From: Roseovarius sp. W115
GTDB taxonomy: Bacteria; Pseudomonadota; Alphaproteobacteria; Rhodobacterales; Rhodobacteraceae
Reading direction: 5' to 3'
Length of the DNA stretch: 64,000 nucleotides
Assembly: GCF_032842945.2 (NCBI RefSeq)
Contig: NZ_CP146606.1
Coordinates: 3,414,501 to 3,478,500, forward strand
In this document: positions 1 through 9,238 of the stretch, piece by piece
Position numbering within the stretch: the first letter of the stretch is position 1
How the letters are laid out: each line of letters starts with the position of its first letter
Position numbers and translations under genes: made by a program
The notes under the pieces: generated by a model
What the model saw: the letters and a program-made list of their open reading frames with translations, nothing else
Database searches by the model: none
What the model was told of the DNA's origin: nothing

Positions 1-38
1 TGGTGGCTGGCTAACTCAACGAAGTTGAAAAAAGCAAA

Positions 39-64
39 GGGCGCGAGATGAGATGCTCGCGCCC
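39..64 (-). terminator. Rho-independent terminator after the L,D-transpeptidase gene
   Basis: A perfect 9-bp stem (GGGCGCGAG / CTCGCGCCC) closes an 8-nt loop. Read on the minus strand it is followed by a T-rich tract (CTTTGCTTTTTT). It lies about 30 nt past the stop of the minus-strand gene that ends at 93, as expected for an intrinsic terminator. Confidence 0.8.
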
Positions 65-92
65 TGAAACAATGCAATTTCCTTGATCGCGG

Positions 93-659
93 CTAAAGCA
101 GCAGAACCTTCGTTCCAACCTCGGTCTTGGCAAAAACTTCGGCGATGTGCTCATTGTAAAGCCCGATGCAGCCAGAGGAGGAGCGCCGCCCAATCTTGCG
201 CGTGTCATGCGTGCCATGGATGAGGTAGGCAGGCCAGCTGAGATACATCGCATGCGTGCCTAGCGGGTTGCCGGGGCCAGCTTCCATAAAGGCCGGCAGG
301 CTCGGGTCGCGTTTGCGCATATTGGCGGTGGGCGTCCATGTCGGGCCAACCTTCTTGCGAACAACCTCGGTATACCCCCGGCGGGTCAATTCGTCGGTCA
401 TAGGCACAGAGGATGGGTAAAGCTTGTACGTGCCATCCGCGGACCAGTGATGCAAGGCCCGGCTGTCAATGTCGCAAACGATACGGCCAACCCCTAATTC
501 ATCGAAATAATTCGACCAATCGCGGGTTTGGAATGAAGAGGCATTGCGGCGTACAGCCGATTGTGTGCTCAGCTCCTCAGCGCGCAAAATGGCCGGAGTG
601 GCCAAGGTGGTTGCCGCACCCATCATAAGCGCACGGCGCGTCATCTTGAAGTTCGACAT
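93..659 (-). CDS. L,D-transpeptidase (YkuD domain), Tat-exported
   Basis: This is a periplasmic YkuD-family protein of 188 aa from the chosen start. That start gives a twin-arginine leader (MTRRALMMG near residues 6-14) ending in an ALRAEE-like cleavage region; an upstream in-frame start would bury the leader. Family members crosslink peptidoglycan stems or attach proteins through an active-site cysteine. The His of HGTHDT (about 148) and Cys164 in SSSGC are visible. The usual motif continues SGCIR, but here it reads SGCIG, so the conserved arginine is a glycine (codon GGG). Activity may therefore be altered. A strong terminator follows the gene. Confidence 0.85.
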   Translation of the reverse strand: MSNFKMTRRALMMGAATTLATPAILRAEELSTQSAVRRNASSFQTRDWSNYFDELGVGRIVCDIDSRALHHWSADGTYKLYPSSVPMTDELTRRGYTEVVRKKVGPTWTPTANMRKRDPSLPAFMEAGPGNPLGTHAMYLSWPAYLIHGTHDTRKIGRRSSSGCIGLYNEHIAEVFAKTEVGTKVLLL

Positions 660-779
660 GACGATCTGTTCCCTCACAGTGACGATGTTTAGCGTACTAA
701 ATGCCATCTTGGACGACAAAAAACGAGAGGGAGAGATGTCGCAAACACCGCATCTCACGTGAGTGTGATCGCAATTTGG

Positions 780-1913
780 CTATAAATCCGCGTGAAACTC
801 TTCGATGAGATACGTCACAACCGCTTGCAGGCCTGTATCATGGCTTGCGCCCGATGCGCGCGCGGTCTCATACGCGGCGCGTTGCCGGGTTGAGGATGTG
901 CCCGTGCGCATCACATCCCGCGCAGCCTCGATTTCAGTCACCGATTCAAAGAAAAGCGCATCTTCTTCGAGCAGGTCGATCATCTCTTCGATAAGATCCG
1001 CGGTCGAAACAATCTCTTGGCGCCCAAAATCAATCAGCCCCTCACGCACACCATACCGCTGGGCCCGCCAGCGGTTTTCATCGACCAGGAAGCGGTCATA
1101 AAGCCGCCAACGCTGGTTCTTGGTGGCCAATCGCCAGAGCATGCGTGTGAGCGCCTGCGTCAGCGCGGCCAGCATCAAGGTGTGCTCCAATCGCGGCTGC
1201 ACATCGCAGATCCGCGACTCCAGCGTTGGAAAGCGCGAGGACGGGCGCAAATCCCACCAGATCTTTGAGCTGTCTTCAATCACGCCCAGATCAACAAGGA
1301 TCTGCACCGCGCGTTCAAACTCCCCAAAACTGTCCATATGCGGCGGCAGACCTGTGCGCGGCAGGTTGTCAAAAACCGTCAGCCGATAGCTGTCCAGCCC
1401 GGTATCCCGACCCTGCCAATAGGGCGAGGAACAGCTAAGCGCCAGCAGATGCGGCAGAAAGTAACTGAGCTGGTTCATCAGGTCGATCCGCCGGTCCGGC
1501 GCATCCACACCCACATGCACATGCATGCCGCAGATCAGCATGCGTTGGACCACGCCAGCAAGGTCACTGGAGAGATCGTTGTAACGGTCTTTGTCAGTGT
1601 GATGCTGATCCCGCCAGTCCGAGAAAGGGTGGCACGATGCGGCAATGGGCGCGAGATTATACATCGCAGCATGTTTCGACACGCAAGAGCGCAACCGCCG
1701 CAAATCCTCACGCGCCTCGGCCACATTCGCGCACACTTTGGTGCCAATCTCGATCTGACACTTGAGGAATTCCGGCGCGACCTGACCTTCAAGCTCAGCC
1801 GCACAGGCCTCCATCAAATCCGGCGGCGCTTCGGCCAGGGCCAGACTGTCGCGATCAACCAGAAGATATTCTTCCTCGATCCCGATGGTAAATTCCGGAT
1901 TGTCCTGGGCCAT
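780..1913 (-). CDS. Carboxylate-amine ligase, YbdK/GCS2 family
   Basis: The 377-aa protein begins [13 protein letters not shown], the signature of the glutamate-cysteine ligase type 2 (YbdK) family. Members form gamma-glutamyl or similar amide bonds using ATP; E. coli YbdK has weak glutamate-cysteine ligase activity. Length and the repeated acidic metal-binding positions (IEEEY; MHVHVGV around residue 130) fit the family. The gene stands alone, with a 120-nt gap before the L,D-transpeptidase. The true substrate cannot be read from sequence. Confidence 0.85.
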   Translation of the reverse strand: MAQDNPEFTIGIEEEYLLVDRDSLALAEAPPDLMEACAAELEGQVAPEFLKCQIEIGTKVCANVAEAREDLRRLRSCVSKHAAMYNLAPIAASCHPFSDWRDQHHTDKDRYNDLSSDLAGVVQRMLICGMHVHVGVDAPDRRIDLMNQLSYFLPHLLALSCSSPYWQGRDTGLDSYRLTVFDNLPRTGLPPHMDSFGEFERAVQILVDLGVIEDSSKIWWDLRPSSRFPTLESRICDVQPRLEHTLMLAALTQALTRMLWRLATKNQRWRLYDRFLVDENRWRAQRYGVREGLIDFGRQEIVSTADLIEEMIDLLEEDALFFESVTEIEAARDVMRTGTSSTRQRAAYETARASGASHDTGLQAVVTYLIEEFHADL

Positions 1914-2413
1914 CCGCCCTCTCTACAACATGACGTGCACCCCAGCAAAGCAAGGATGCGGCGCGCTGCCAAGGGGGAAGGTGGAAAAAGTTTATATCGG
2001 GGGATATCAATTGCCGTGCGCCAACATCTGCTGGTTTTCTCCCTTTTCGATGACCGCTCAGAGGCCATTCAAGACCTCTGCTCATCGCGCCCAGGGCACG
2101 GAATCAAGGGGCGTAGCCCCGCCGTGCCAGCGCCGGACCGGCCCTTTGCGCCGGCGCTTTGTCTGGCCTGGGCGCTCCGAAAATCTGGCTGACTGACGTG
2201 TCGGGGATAAAGCGCGCCTGTTACACTTCGGAGGCGCCGTCCCCCGGTCCGCCGCTGTCTCGGCTTGTGTTGAACGTCAGCAAGGAGCCCGAAGCGCGTG
2301 ATGCTGTGAGCCATTTGAAAGACCGCTATTAGAAAAATCGTTTGACCCGTAGCACACGCTACGCTCAAGATTCATGCAATTCACCTCGCCCTAAATTTCG
2401 TGGAAAGTTACAT
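1914..2413. other. Intergenic region with a structured palindromic element
   Basis: No credible gene was found in these 500 nt. The region separates two divergent genes and should hold both promoters. Its middle carries a three-way-junction palindrome (separate entry). The right-hand 100 nt turn AT-rich at the border of the receiver-protein islet. Open frames here are antisense or overlapping shadows without family resemblance. Confidence 0.6.
2087..2175. repeat. Perfect three-way-junction palindromic element
   Basis: Nested perfect complementarity gives three helices. P1 pairs 2087-2095 (GCGCCCAGG) with 2167-2175 (CCTGGGCGC). P2 pairs 2096-2101 with 2122-2127 and encloses a hairpin of 2108-2112 with 2116-2120. 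P3 pairs 2129-2136 (AGCGCCGG) with 2151-2158 (CCGGCGCT). All pairs are Watson-Crick, so strand cannot be assigned. It could be a REP/BIME-like repeat, a structured RNA or a bidirectional terminator. Confidence 0.7.
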
Positions 2414-3115
2414 ATGTCTGAAAAAGAGGAAGAAACAAAAGAACGTAACAGTTTAGGTATCATAAAAGAGCTAATAAAAGTCTCTCCGCAATTCGCATGG
2501 ATAGTTTTGGCGATATCCGTGATTTTTTTCTTTCGCGAACCGATCCGTGATTTGTTTGAGGGCGAGCGGGTGCAAAAAGTTTCAATTTCAGTGTTTTCAG
2601 TTGAATTATTTGAAGCGAAAGGTCGCAACGACGAACGAATTGACCTCCGTGATCTCAACGCGTTGGATGCGCGTGCCGCACGGGCTATAGATTACATTGA
2701 TGGTTCGAGAATTCTTTGGGTGGATGATAGTCACCCAAACGGAAATATTTTTGAGCGTAAGGCACTCGAAGAACTTGGTATTATTATCGATTTAACGACG
2801 AATACAGAAGAAGCGCTAAAATACCTAAAGTTGAATGAATACGACGTAGTAATCACTGATCTGAAGCGCGAAAATGATGACTCGGCTGTTTGTCAGATCG
2901 AACTTTTCAAGGAGGCCGGGTGTGATCTGCTAAGAGAAATGTCGGTATTATTCGATGGCAACATGCCTAGAACTTATATCTATGCTGCAAACATCAAACC
3001 GGAGTATGGCACACCACCGTTTGCCTCTGGTATGACCAACCGGATTGATGAACTAAGCCACTACGTTTTAGATTCACTTGAGCGACGAGAAATTAAGATC
3101 GCTGATGTTGAGTAG
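2414..3115 (+). CDS. Membrane-anchored response-regulator receiver-like protein
   Basis: The protein has 233 aa. An N-terminal charged segment is followed by one transmembrane helix (about 26-41) and then, from about residue 98, a receiver-like domain. This shows the beta1 acidic pair (ILWVDD, D104-D105), a candidate phospho-acceptor D149 in VVITDL, and a beta4 strand (TYIYAA). No output domain follows. The start chosen has the ATG at 2414. The DNA is markedly more AT-rich than its neighbours, which suggests horizontal acquisition. No sensor kinase is adjacent. Receiver domains fixed to the membrane are unusual; the role is unknown. Confidence 0.7.
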   Translation: MSEKEEETKERNSLGIIKELIKVSPQFAWIVLAISVIFFFREPIRDLFEGERVQKVSISVFSVELFEAKGRNDERIDLRDLNALDARAARAIDYIDGSRILWVDDSHPNGNIFERKALEELGIIIDLTTNTEEALKYLKLNEYDVVITDLKRENDDSAVCQIELFKEAGCDLLREMSVLFDGNMPRTYIYAANIKPEYGTPPFASGMTNRIDELSHYVLDSLERREIKIADVE

Positions 3116-3250
3116 TCGATTTTCATGACCGATTAGAGGGTAAATTAATTTGAGCTTGATGTTTGAGCTTTGGGCGCATCCAAATTCGGAACTTCAATAA
3201 ACTGTCGTCGGCGTAAGTGAACGAAACCGGCCTTTGGTACGATCTTCAAC

Positions 3251-3277
3251 GAAAGGCAGCTTTGTCCGCAAAGCCGA
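3251..3277 (+). repeat. 27-nt motif shared with 18732-18758
   Basis: Begins GAAAGGCAGC and continues TTTGTCCGCAAAGCCGA. It matches the copy at 18732 in 25 of 27 positions and, like that copy, lies just downstream of an AT-rich plus-strand islet gene. Possible islet boundary or dispersed repeat. Confidence 0.55.
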
Positions 3278-3292
3278 CACCCGCCATCCCTC

Positions 3293-4435
3293 CTACCCCT
3301 CCAAAGCCTGCGCCAAATCCTCTTTCAAATCCTCCACATCCTCAATCCCGACCGAAAGCCGCAATAACCCTCCCGGAATGCCGGACTCCGGTTCAATCGT
3401 GGCGCGGTGCTCCACAAGGCTTTCGACGCCACCCAGCGATGTGGCGCGGTGGATGAGGTTGAGCCGTCCTTTGACACGCAGCGCACTATCCGCCCCACCC
3501 TTCACAATGAAAGACATCAGATACCCAAATCCTCCACACATCTGACGCGTGGCTATGTCATGGCCAGGATGATGTGGCAGGCCGGGGTACAGCACGGTTT
3601 CCACCGCCTCATGAGCGCTGAGAAACTCTGCCAAAGCCTGCGCATTGGCGCACATCCGTTCCATCCGAAGCGGCAGAGTGCGCATGCCGCGCAAGGCCAG
3701 CCACGCCTCAAATGGCCCCATGATCGCACCTGCATCATGACGGTCCGCGCGAATGGCACTCCACAAGGGCATGTCGGGGTTTGTACAGGACAAGGCGCCG
3801 CCCATAACATCGCTATGGCCATTGATGGCCTTGGTCACCGAATGCATCGAGATATCAGCCCCCAACGCCAGAGACCGGGTCAAAACCGGGCTTGAGGCCG
3901 TGCCATCCACCGCCAGGAGCGCGCCTGCCTGCTGTGTCAGTTCCGCGGCCTGCGCAATATCGGTAACTTTGAGCCAGGGGTTTGAGGGCGTTTCGATCCA
4001 GACAAGATCCGCCGGTGTTGCACAGGCCTGCGACAAAGCCTCGGGGTTTGCCGCATCGACTTCTTCCAGCACGATATCGCCTCGCGCAGCGAGCGTGCGT
4101 GCCAGATGGGTCACGCCATAGTAAATCCCCGATTGAAGAACCACTCTCGCGCCTTTCGGCAAGGCGCGAAACACTGCCGCCGCTGCCGCCATACCGGATG
4201 GCAAGAGCAGGGTTTCCGCAGCACTCTCCAACTCCCGTAGCACCCCTTCCGCAGTACGCACCGTGTCATTGTCGTCGCGGGCATAGGAATTCCGCTCATG
4301 GATGAGCGCATTATCCGCCCCTCGTATATAAGTGGTCGCGGTATGAATGCCCGGCACGAGCCCCGCAGTTGCCGGATCAATCGCCCCGCTGGCACGCGCG
4401 GCAATGGTGGCAGGGCTCAGCGGTTTCGATGTCAT
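3293..4435 (-). CDS. Trans-sulfuration-family PLP enzyme (cystathionine gamma-lyase/synthase-like)
   Basis: The 380-aa fold-type I PLP enzyme belongs to the Cys/Met metabolism family. The PLP-binding lysine is K202 in the motif SVTKAINGH, and D177 (AVDGTASSP) corresponds to the Asp that contacts the pyridine nitrogen. Members act on cystathionine, homoserine esters, cysteine or methionine by beta- or gamma-elimination/replacement. Its start overlaps the stop of the upstream racemase-family gene by 4 nt, so translation is coupled. The substrate is not determined; the partner gene hints at amino-acid catabolism rather than methionine synthesis. Confidence 0.85.
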   Translation of the reverse strand: MTSKPLSPATIAARASGAIDPATAGLVPGIHTATTYIRGADNALIHERNSYARDDNDTVRTAEGVLRELESAAETLLLPSGMAAAAAVFRALPKGARVVLQSGIYYGVTHLARTLAARGDIVLEEVDAANPEALSQACATPADLVWIETPSNPWLKVTDIAQAAELTQQAGALLAVDGTASSPVLTRSLALGADISMHSVTKAINGHSDVMGGALSCTNPDMPLWSAIRADRHDAGAIMGPFEAWLALRGMRTLPLRMERMCANAQALAEFLSAHEAVETVLYPGLPHHPGHDIATRQMCGGFGYLMSFIVKGGADSALRVKGRLNLIHRATSLGGVESLVEHRATIEPESGIPGGLLRLSVGIEDVEDLKEDLAQALEG

Positions 4436-5166
4436 GTCAGCTTTTCCTTAAACAATTGCCCCGGGCCCCAGCCCGCAGCATCGATGCCTGAAATCATCAA
4501 CAGGTGCCACAAGAGCGCCTGGTTGGAGCTGATCACCGGTACGCCTGTTTCGGCTTCTAACGCGTCGATGATCCCATAGGTGCGCAAATTGGTGCAGGAG
4601 GCAAAGACCGCATCGGCTTTATGGGTCTGCAGTGCCTCAAGGATTGCGGTCTTGGTCGAGGCCTCGCTGATCCGGGCCACATTGGGGTCGATCTCTTCGC
4701 CAAAGCTGGTCTCATGCACGACCGCGATCCCGCGCGCCTCCAGAAACTGCCGCATCGGGCTGGCCACCTGGCTGGTGTAAGGCGTGATCATGATGATCCG
4801 CTTGGCGCTGAGCGCCTGCAAACCCGCCAGCACGCCGCTGATCGGATTTGTGACCGGAAGGCCCGGGCGCACGGCATGCACCTGCTCTGTCACCGCATCA
4901 GGCCCGATCAAGACAGAGGCCGAGGTGCAGCCATAGCCAATCGCCTCAACCGTATCCGGCAAAAGCGACACTGACGCGGCCACGCGCGCCTGCATATCCA
5001 TCAGCGACTGGGGTGTCACGGAAGGCGCGGAGTAGATGCGCGTATGATACAGCCCCACATCGCGGCCCTGTAATGTCTGACGCGCCTCAACCTCCAGCGT
5101 TTCATCGGTGCTCAAGACCACCAGGCCAAGACGTCGGGCCATGCCGTGATCCAATTCATATGTCAT
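4432..5166 (-). CDS. Maleate isomerase / Asp-Glu racemase family protein
   Basis: This 244-aa protein has the two-cysteine layout of the Asp/Glu racemase superfamily: C80 in GYGCTSAS and C191 in FASCTNLRT, the pattern of maleate cis-trans isomerase and arylmalonate decarboxylase relatives. EutA of (hydroxy)ectoine degradation belongs to the same group, but none of the usual ectoine genes is nearby. The gene overlaps its neighbours by 4 nt on each side, placing it in the middle of a three-gene operon. Cytosolic; the exact reaction is unknown. Confidence 0.75.
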   Translation of the reverse strand: MTYELDHGMARRLGLVVLSTDETLEVEARQTLQGRDVGLYHTRIYSAPSVTPQSLMDMQARVAASVSLLPDTVEAIGYGCTSASVLIGPDAVTEQVHAVRPGLPVTNPISGVLAGLQALSAKRIIMITPYTSQVASPMRQFLEARGIAVVHETSFGEEIDPNVARISEASTKTAILEALQTHKADAVFASCTNLRTYGIIDALEAETGVPVISSNQALLWHLLMISGIDAAGWGPGQLFKEKLT

Positions 5167-6281
5167 GGTGCCTCTCCTCTGGGCCAGCTAAGTGTACCGC
5201 CTGCAACAGCGGCCCCAACCCCGGTTGTGCTGGGACAAGACGTAGGCAATCCGCGCAGCACGCGCACGGCCAAATGTGCAAAGGCTTGCGCCTCCAGCAT
5301 ATCGCCATCAAGCCCGACCGCCTCTACCGGGTCAACTTTTGCGTCCAAAGCGGCGCGCAGCATCGCCATCATCACCGGGTTCTTGCGCCCGCCACCACAG
5401 ACCAACACGCGCTCTGGCGGGGTTGGACAATGCTCCATACCCTGCAGCACCGCTGCCGCAGCCATGCCCGTGAGTGTCGCCACCGCATCGGCATCGCTCA
5501 GCTCACGCACCAGACCGATCATGTCGGCAAAGGCATCCCGGTCGAGCGACTTGGGCGGAATTTTCCGGAAATAGATGTCTTCAAGAAACAGCTCTAGCGC
5601 GCCTTGAGCCACAGTCCCTTGCAGCGCAAGTTTCCCATCGCGATCAAACGGCTCACTACGCCGGTCCATCATCACATCATTGATCGGCGCATTCGCCGGA
5701 CCCGTGTCAAAGGCCAGCAGCGCGCCCTCCTCTTCGGGTTTGTCCTTTGTCGGATCAATCCAGGTGAGGTTGCCCACGCCCCCCAGATTGAGAAAGGCCA
5801 AAGGCCGCTCGGCCTGCATCCATTTGGCACAGGCGAAATGGAAAAACGGCGCAAGTGGCGCGCCCTCCCCGCCCAGTTCCACATCGGCACTGCGAAAATC
5901 CCAAACGACCGGCAGGTTGAGCGCCTCGGCCAAAGCTGCGCCATCGCCCATCTGATGCGTGCCACGCCCCTTTGGCTCATGCGCCAATGTCTGACCGTGA
6001 AAGCCAACGATCTCGGCCCCCTCAAAGCCTGAGAGCACGTCGAGATGCGCCTGTTGCACCATGGGCAATGCCTCTTGTCCCACCTCGCCGGGCCATTTGC
6101 CCAATGCGTCGCGCAACACTTCTTCCTCAGCACGGGAATAGCCGCGATAGGCCGTCTCGCCAAAGCCGAAAATCACCTCGCCATCGGTCTGAACCATGGC
6201 CGCGTCCACCCCGTCCAACGAGGTGCCCGACATCGCCCCCAAGGCCCAAACCGGGCCCGCTTTGATCCGGGCCTTCAACAT
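5163..6281 (-). CDS. anmK: Anhydro-N-acetylmuramic acid kinase
   Basis: The 372-aa protein matches AnmK, which phosphorylates and opens 1,6-anhydroMurNAc during peptidoglycan recycling. Visible motifs are the N-terminal [10 protein letters not shown] nucleotide loop, [11 protein letters not shown] with the catalytic Asp region that follows ([17 protein letters not shown]), and LNLGGVGN. It is first in a minus-strand operon and divergent from tyrS, an arrangement that is common in Rhodobacteraceae as far as I know. Starts at an ATG 64 nt from the tyrS start. Confidence 0.93.
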   Translation of the reverse strand: MLKARIKAGPVWALGAMSGTSLDGVDAAMVQTDGEVIFGFGETAYRGYSRAEEEVLRDALGKWPGEVGQEALPMVQQAHLDVLSGFEGAEIVGFHGQTLAHEPKGRGTHQMGDGAALAEALNLPVVWDFRSADVELGGEGAPLAPFFHFACAKWMQAERPLAFLNLGGVGNLTWIDPTKDKPEEEGALLAFDTGPANAPINDVMMDRRSEPFDRDGKLALQGTVAQGALELFLEDIYFRKIPPKSLDRDAFADMIGLVRELSDADAVATLTGMAAAAVLQGMEHCPTPPERVLVCGGGRKNPVMMAMLRAALDAKVDPVEAVGLDGDMLEAQAFAHLAVRVLRGLPTSCPSTTGVGAAVAGGTLSWPRGEAP

Positions 6282-6344
6282 GGCCTTTTCCTTCGTTCAA
6301 ACCGCCCCTATACATGCCGCGCAAAGACACCCGGGACAAGCGAT

Positions 6345-7598
6345 ATGACCACCCAACCGAAATCAGATTTCCTGCGCGTGATGATCGAGCGCGGCTTTAT
6401 GGCCGATTGCACTGATCTTGCGGCGCTTGACGCGGCTCTGATCAAAGGCGTGGTCCCGGCCTATATCGGCTTTGATGCCACCGCGAAATCGCTGCATGTG
6501 GGCTCGCTCATTCAAATCATGATGCTGCGCTGGCTGCAAAAGACCGGACACAAGCCGATTACGCTGATGGGCGGGGGCACGACAAAGGTGGGCGACCCGA
6601 GTTTTCGCGCCGATGAACGCCCCCTGCTCGATGATGCGGCCATTCAGGCCAATATTGATGGCATTCAGAAGGTGTTTGCCGCCTATGTGAATTACGGTGA
6701 CCGGGCCACCGATGCCGTTATGCTCAACAATGATGAATGGTTGAGCGGTCTGAAATACATCGAATTTCTGCGCGACATTGGCCGGCATTTCTCGGTCAAC
6801 CGCATGCTGGCCTTTGAGTCGGTAAAATCGCGTCTGGACCGGGAACAAAGCCTCAGCTTTCTCGAATTCAACTACATGATCCTGCAGGCCTATGACTTCA
6901 TGGAGCTGAACCGCCGCTATGGCTGTCTCCTGCAGATGGGCGGTTCGGATCAGTGGGGCAATATCGTGAACGGCATCGACCTGACGCGGCGTGTCCTTGA
7001 TCACGAGGTTTACGGCCTCACGTCACCGCTGCTGGAAACCGCCGATGGCCGCAAGATGGGCAAAAGCCAGGATGGCGCTGTCTGGCTCAATGCCGACATG
7101 TGCGCGCCCTACACGTTCTGGCAATTCTGGCGCAACACGATGGATGCCGATGTGGGGCGCTTCCTGAAGCTTTACACCGAATTGCCAGTGGATGAATGCG
7201 ACCGCCTCGGCGCACTCGCCGGATCAGAGATCAACGCGGCCAAGATCATTCTGGCCAATAAGGTCACAACGCTTTTGCATGGGGCTGATGCCGCGCAGGC
7301 CGCAGAAACCACAGCACGCGAGGTCTTTGAGAAAGGCGGCGTTGGGGATGATTTGCCAACACTTGAACTGTCTGCGTCGGATATCGGTGACGGCGTGTCC
7401 ATCGTGCAGCTAATCGTGAAATGCGGCCTTGCCAAATCCGGCAAGGATGCCAAGCGATTGATTGCGGAAAATGGGGCCAAACTTGACGATGCCCCGCTCA
7501 CCGATGCTGGTCTGATGATCGATGCAAATGCCCTCTCCTCACCGATCAAGCTTTCGGCCGGAAAAAAACGGCATGCGCTGGTGAAGCTCGTCGACTGA
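6345..7598 (+). CDS. tyrS: Tyrosyl-tRNA synthetase
   Basis: This is a 417-aa class I aminoacyl-tRNA synthetase. The ATP-site motifs are HVGS (within AKSLHVGSL, the HIGH equivalent) and KMGKS ([10 protein letters not shown], the KMSKS equivalent). The tyrosine pocket YxxxQxxD appears as YMILQAYDF, and an S4-like RNA-binding domain occupies the C-terminus ([16 protein letters not shown]). The ATG at 6345 begins the conserved [12 protein letters not shown]-terminus; the frame extends upstream but without homology. Essential housekeeping gene. Confidence 0.96.
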   Translation: MTTQPKSDFLRVMIERGFMADCTDLAALDAALIKGVVPAYIGFDATAKSLHVGSLIQIMMLRWLQKTGHKPITLMGGGTTKVGDPSFRADERPLLDDAAIQANIDGIQKVFAAYVNYGDRATDAVMLNNDEWLSGLKYIEFLRDIGRHFSVNRMLAFESVKSRLDREQSLSFLEFNYMILQAYDFMELNRRYGCLLQMGGSDQWGNIVNGIDLTRRVLDHEVYGLTSPLLETADGRKMGKSQDGAVWLNADMCAPYTFWQFWRNTMDADVGRFLKLYTELPVDECDRLGALAGSEINAAKIILANKVTTLLHGADAAQAAETTAREVFEKGGVGDDLPTLELSASDIGDGVSIVQLIVKCGLAKSGKDAKRLIAENGAKLDDAPLTDAGLMIDANALSSPIKLSAGKKRHALVKLVD

Positions 7599-7651
7599 TC
7601 GGAATTTGCGGATAACGCGGCCTGTCACAAAACTTTCGCAGAACATCGATT

Positions 7652-7685
7652 GCATCATGGCTCATATATCGATAATTCCCGATGC
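7652..7685. promoter_or_regulatory. Candidate ArsR operator
   Basis: Directly upstream of the arsR start lie nested inverted repeats: GCATC (7652-7656) with GATGC (7681-7685), and ATCG (7668-7671) with CGAT (7680-7683). The AT-rich dyad next to the start is where autoregulating ArsR repressors bind. Confidence 0.5.
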
Positions 7686-8018
7686 ATGGATACATCTACC
7701 GCCCTTTCCGCCCTGCAGGCGCTCTCGCATGAGACCCGGCTTGAGGTGTTTCGCCTGTTGATGCGGGCCGGGCCCGAAGGGCTTGCCGCGGGTGACATCG
7801 CGACAACCTGCGGCGTGCGGCAGAACACCATGTCATCGCATCTGTCGATCCTTACGCAGGCAGGTCTGATCGTTTCGGAACGCGACGGGCGCACCATTCT
7901 GTACCGAGCCAATGTAGGGGGTATTCAAAACCTTCTGGGTTTTCTGATCGAGGATTGCTGCGGTGGAAATCCTGCTGAATGCCAACCCCTGATCCAACAA
8001 CTTGCCTGCCCATGCTGA
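7686..8018 (+). CDS. arsR: ArsR-family winged-helix repressor
   Basis: The protein is 110 aa and carries the ArsR HTH (ALSHETRLEVFRLL and NTMSSHLSILTQAGLIVSER). The C-terminal cysteines (DCCGG, ACPC) could bind As(III), in a position seen in non-E. coli-type ArsR proteins. The ATG at 7686 begins right after the operator-like dyad; an upstream TTG start is less likely. It sits 10 nt before arsC in the arsenic operon and probably represses it until arsenite binds. Confidence 0.88.
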   Translation: MDTSTALSALQALSHETRLEVFRLLMRAGPEGLAAGDIATTCGVRQNTMSSHLSILTQAGLIVSERDGRTILYRANVGGIQNLLGFLIEDCCGGNPAECQPLIQQLACPC

Positions 8019-8028
8019 GGACCATGCC

Positions 8029-8559
8029 ATGTCGTCAAGTTCATCCGAATTGAAAAACGTCCTGTTTCTCTGCACCGGAAACTCCGCGCGCTCACTCATC
8101 GCCGAAGCGGTCATGCAGCGCGAGGGCTTGGGACGGTTCAACGCCTATTCCGCGGGGTCACAGCCCACAGGCGCGCCAAACCCGCACGCCATCGCCGTGC
8201 TGGAACAGCTCAACCACGACACCAGCGGCTTACGTTCCAAAAGCTGGGATGAATTCGCAGGCCCGGATGCACCAAACATGGATTTCGTGTTCACCGTCTG
8301 CGACAACGCCGCGAATGAAACTTGCCCTTTTTGGCCCGGTCAGCCGATCAGCGCGCATTGGGGTCTGCCAGATCCTGCGGCCGTCACCGGCTCTGATGCC
8401 GAAATTGGCCTGGCCTTTCACGACACATACCGCATGCTGCGCAACCGCATTTCCATCTTTGTGAACCTGACGTTCTCGCAACTGGACGGGCTGTCGCTCA
8501 AGAAAGAACTCGACGCCATTGGCGCGCATAAAGACCAGAAGGATCCAGATCCCACATGA
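8029..8559 (+). CDS. arsC: Arsenate reductase, low-molecular-weight phosphatase type
   Basis: This 176-aa LMW-PTP-fold protein has the P-loop CX5R (C15-TGNSA-R21) that attacks arsenate. A second cysteine pair (VCDNAANETCPFWPG) is typical of redox-coupled ArsC enzymes, and the general-acid loop WGLPDPA is present. It reduces As(V) to As(III) in the cytosol. The stop overlaps the start of the aquaporin gene by 4 nt, so reductase and channel are made together. Confidence 0.92.
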   Translation: MSSSSSELKNVLFLCTGNSARSLIAEAVMQREGLGRFNAYSAGSQPTGAPNPHAIAVLEQLNHDTSGLRSKSWDEFAGPDAPNMDFVFTVCDNAANETCPFWPGQPISAHWGLPDPAAVTGSDAEIGLAFHDTYRMLRNRISIFVNLTFSQLDGLSLKKELDAIGAHKDQKDPDPT

Positions 8560-9227
8560 CGTTTGACTTACCACGTCGCCTCACGGCGGAATTTCTGGGG
8601 ACGCTCTTGCTGGTCTGCACCGTGGTCGGCTCGGGTATTATGGCCGAGACGCTGACAGAAGATGTCGCCGTGGCCTTGTTGGGCAATACGATCCCGACCG
8701 GTGCGATCCTCATTGTCCTGATCACCATTCTGGGGCCGATTTCCGGCGCGCATTTCAACCCGGCCGTGACCTTTGCCTTCCTGCTCCGACGAGAGATTTC
8801 AGGCACAGACGCCATAGCGTTCATGGTCGCGCAGGTCGGTGGCGGCATCCTTGGCACACTCATCGCTCACGGGATGTTTGCGCTTGATCTGCTGCAGGCG
8901 TCGACAACCATCCGCACCGGCGGCGCGCAATGGTTTGCCGAGGTGGTGGCAACCTTTGGTCTTGTGGGTGTTATTCTCGCTGGCATTCGGTTCAAGGCTG
9001 AGGCCGTGCCCATGCTCGTCGGCCTCTACATTACCGCCGCTTACTGGTTCACCGCCTCCACGTCCTTTGCCAACCCAGCAGTCGCTATTTCACGCGCGTT
9101 CACGGACACGTTTTCCGGCATTCGGCCAGTGGACCTACCGGGCTTTATCACTGCGGAGTTTGTCGGGGCCGCCATTGCCGTGGCGATTTTTGGCTGGCTG
9201 CTGAAACAGGACACGCGCAAAACGTAG
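8556..9227 (+). CDS. aqpS: Aquaglyceroporin (MIP family) of the ars operon
   Basis: The 223-aa membrane protein has the two MIP half-helix signatures, HFNPAVT (about 67-73) and FANPAVAISRAF (about 171-182), with six predicted membrane helices. In Sinorhizobium meliloti AqpS replaces an arsenite pump and lets As(III) leave down its gradient. The same order (arsR, arsC, aqp) here, and the absence of arsB or acr3, support that role. Gene symbol assigned by analogy. Confidence 0.88.
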   Translation: MTFDLPRRLTAEFLGTLLLVCTVVGSGIMAETLTEDVAVALLGNTIPTGAILIVLITILGPISGAHFNPAVTFAFLLRREISGTDAIAFMVAQVGGGILGTLIAHGMFALDLLQASTTIRTGGAQWFAEVVATFGLVGVILAGIRFKAEAVPMLVGLYITAAYWFTASTSFANPAVAISRAFTDTFSGIRPVDLPGFITAEFVGAAIAVAIFGWLLKQDTRKT

Positions 9228-9238
9228 CGCGAAATTCT

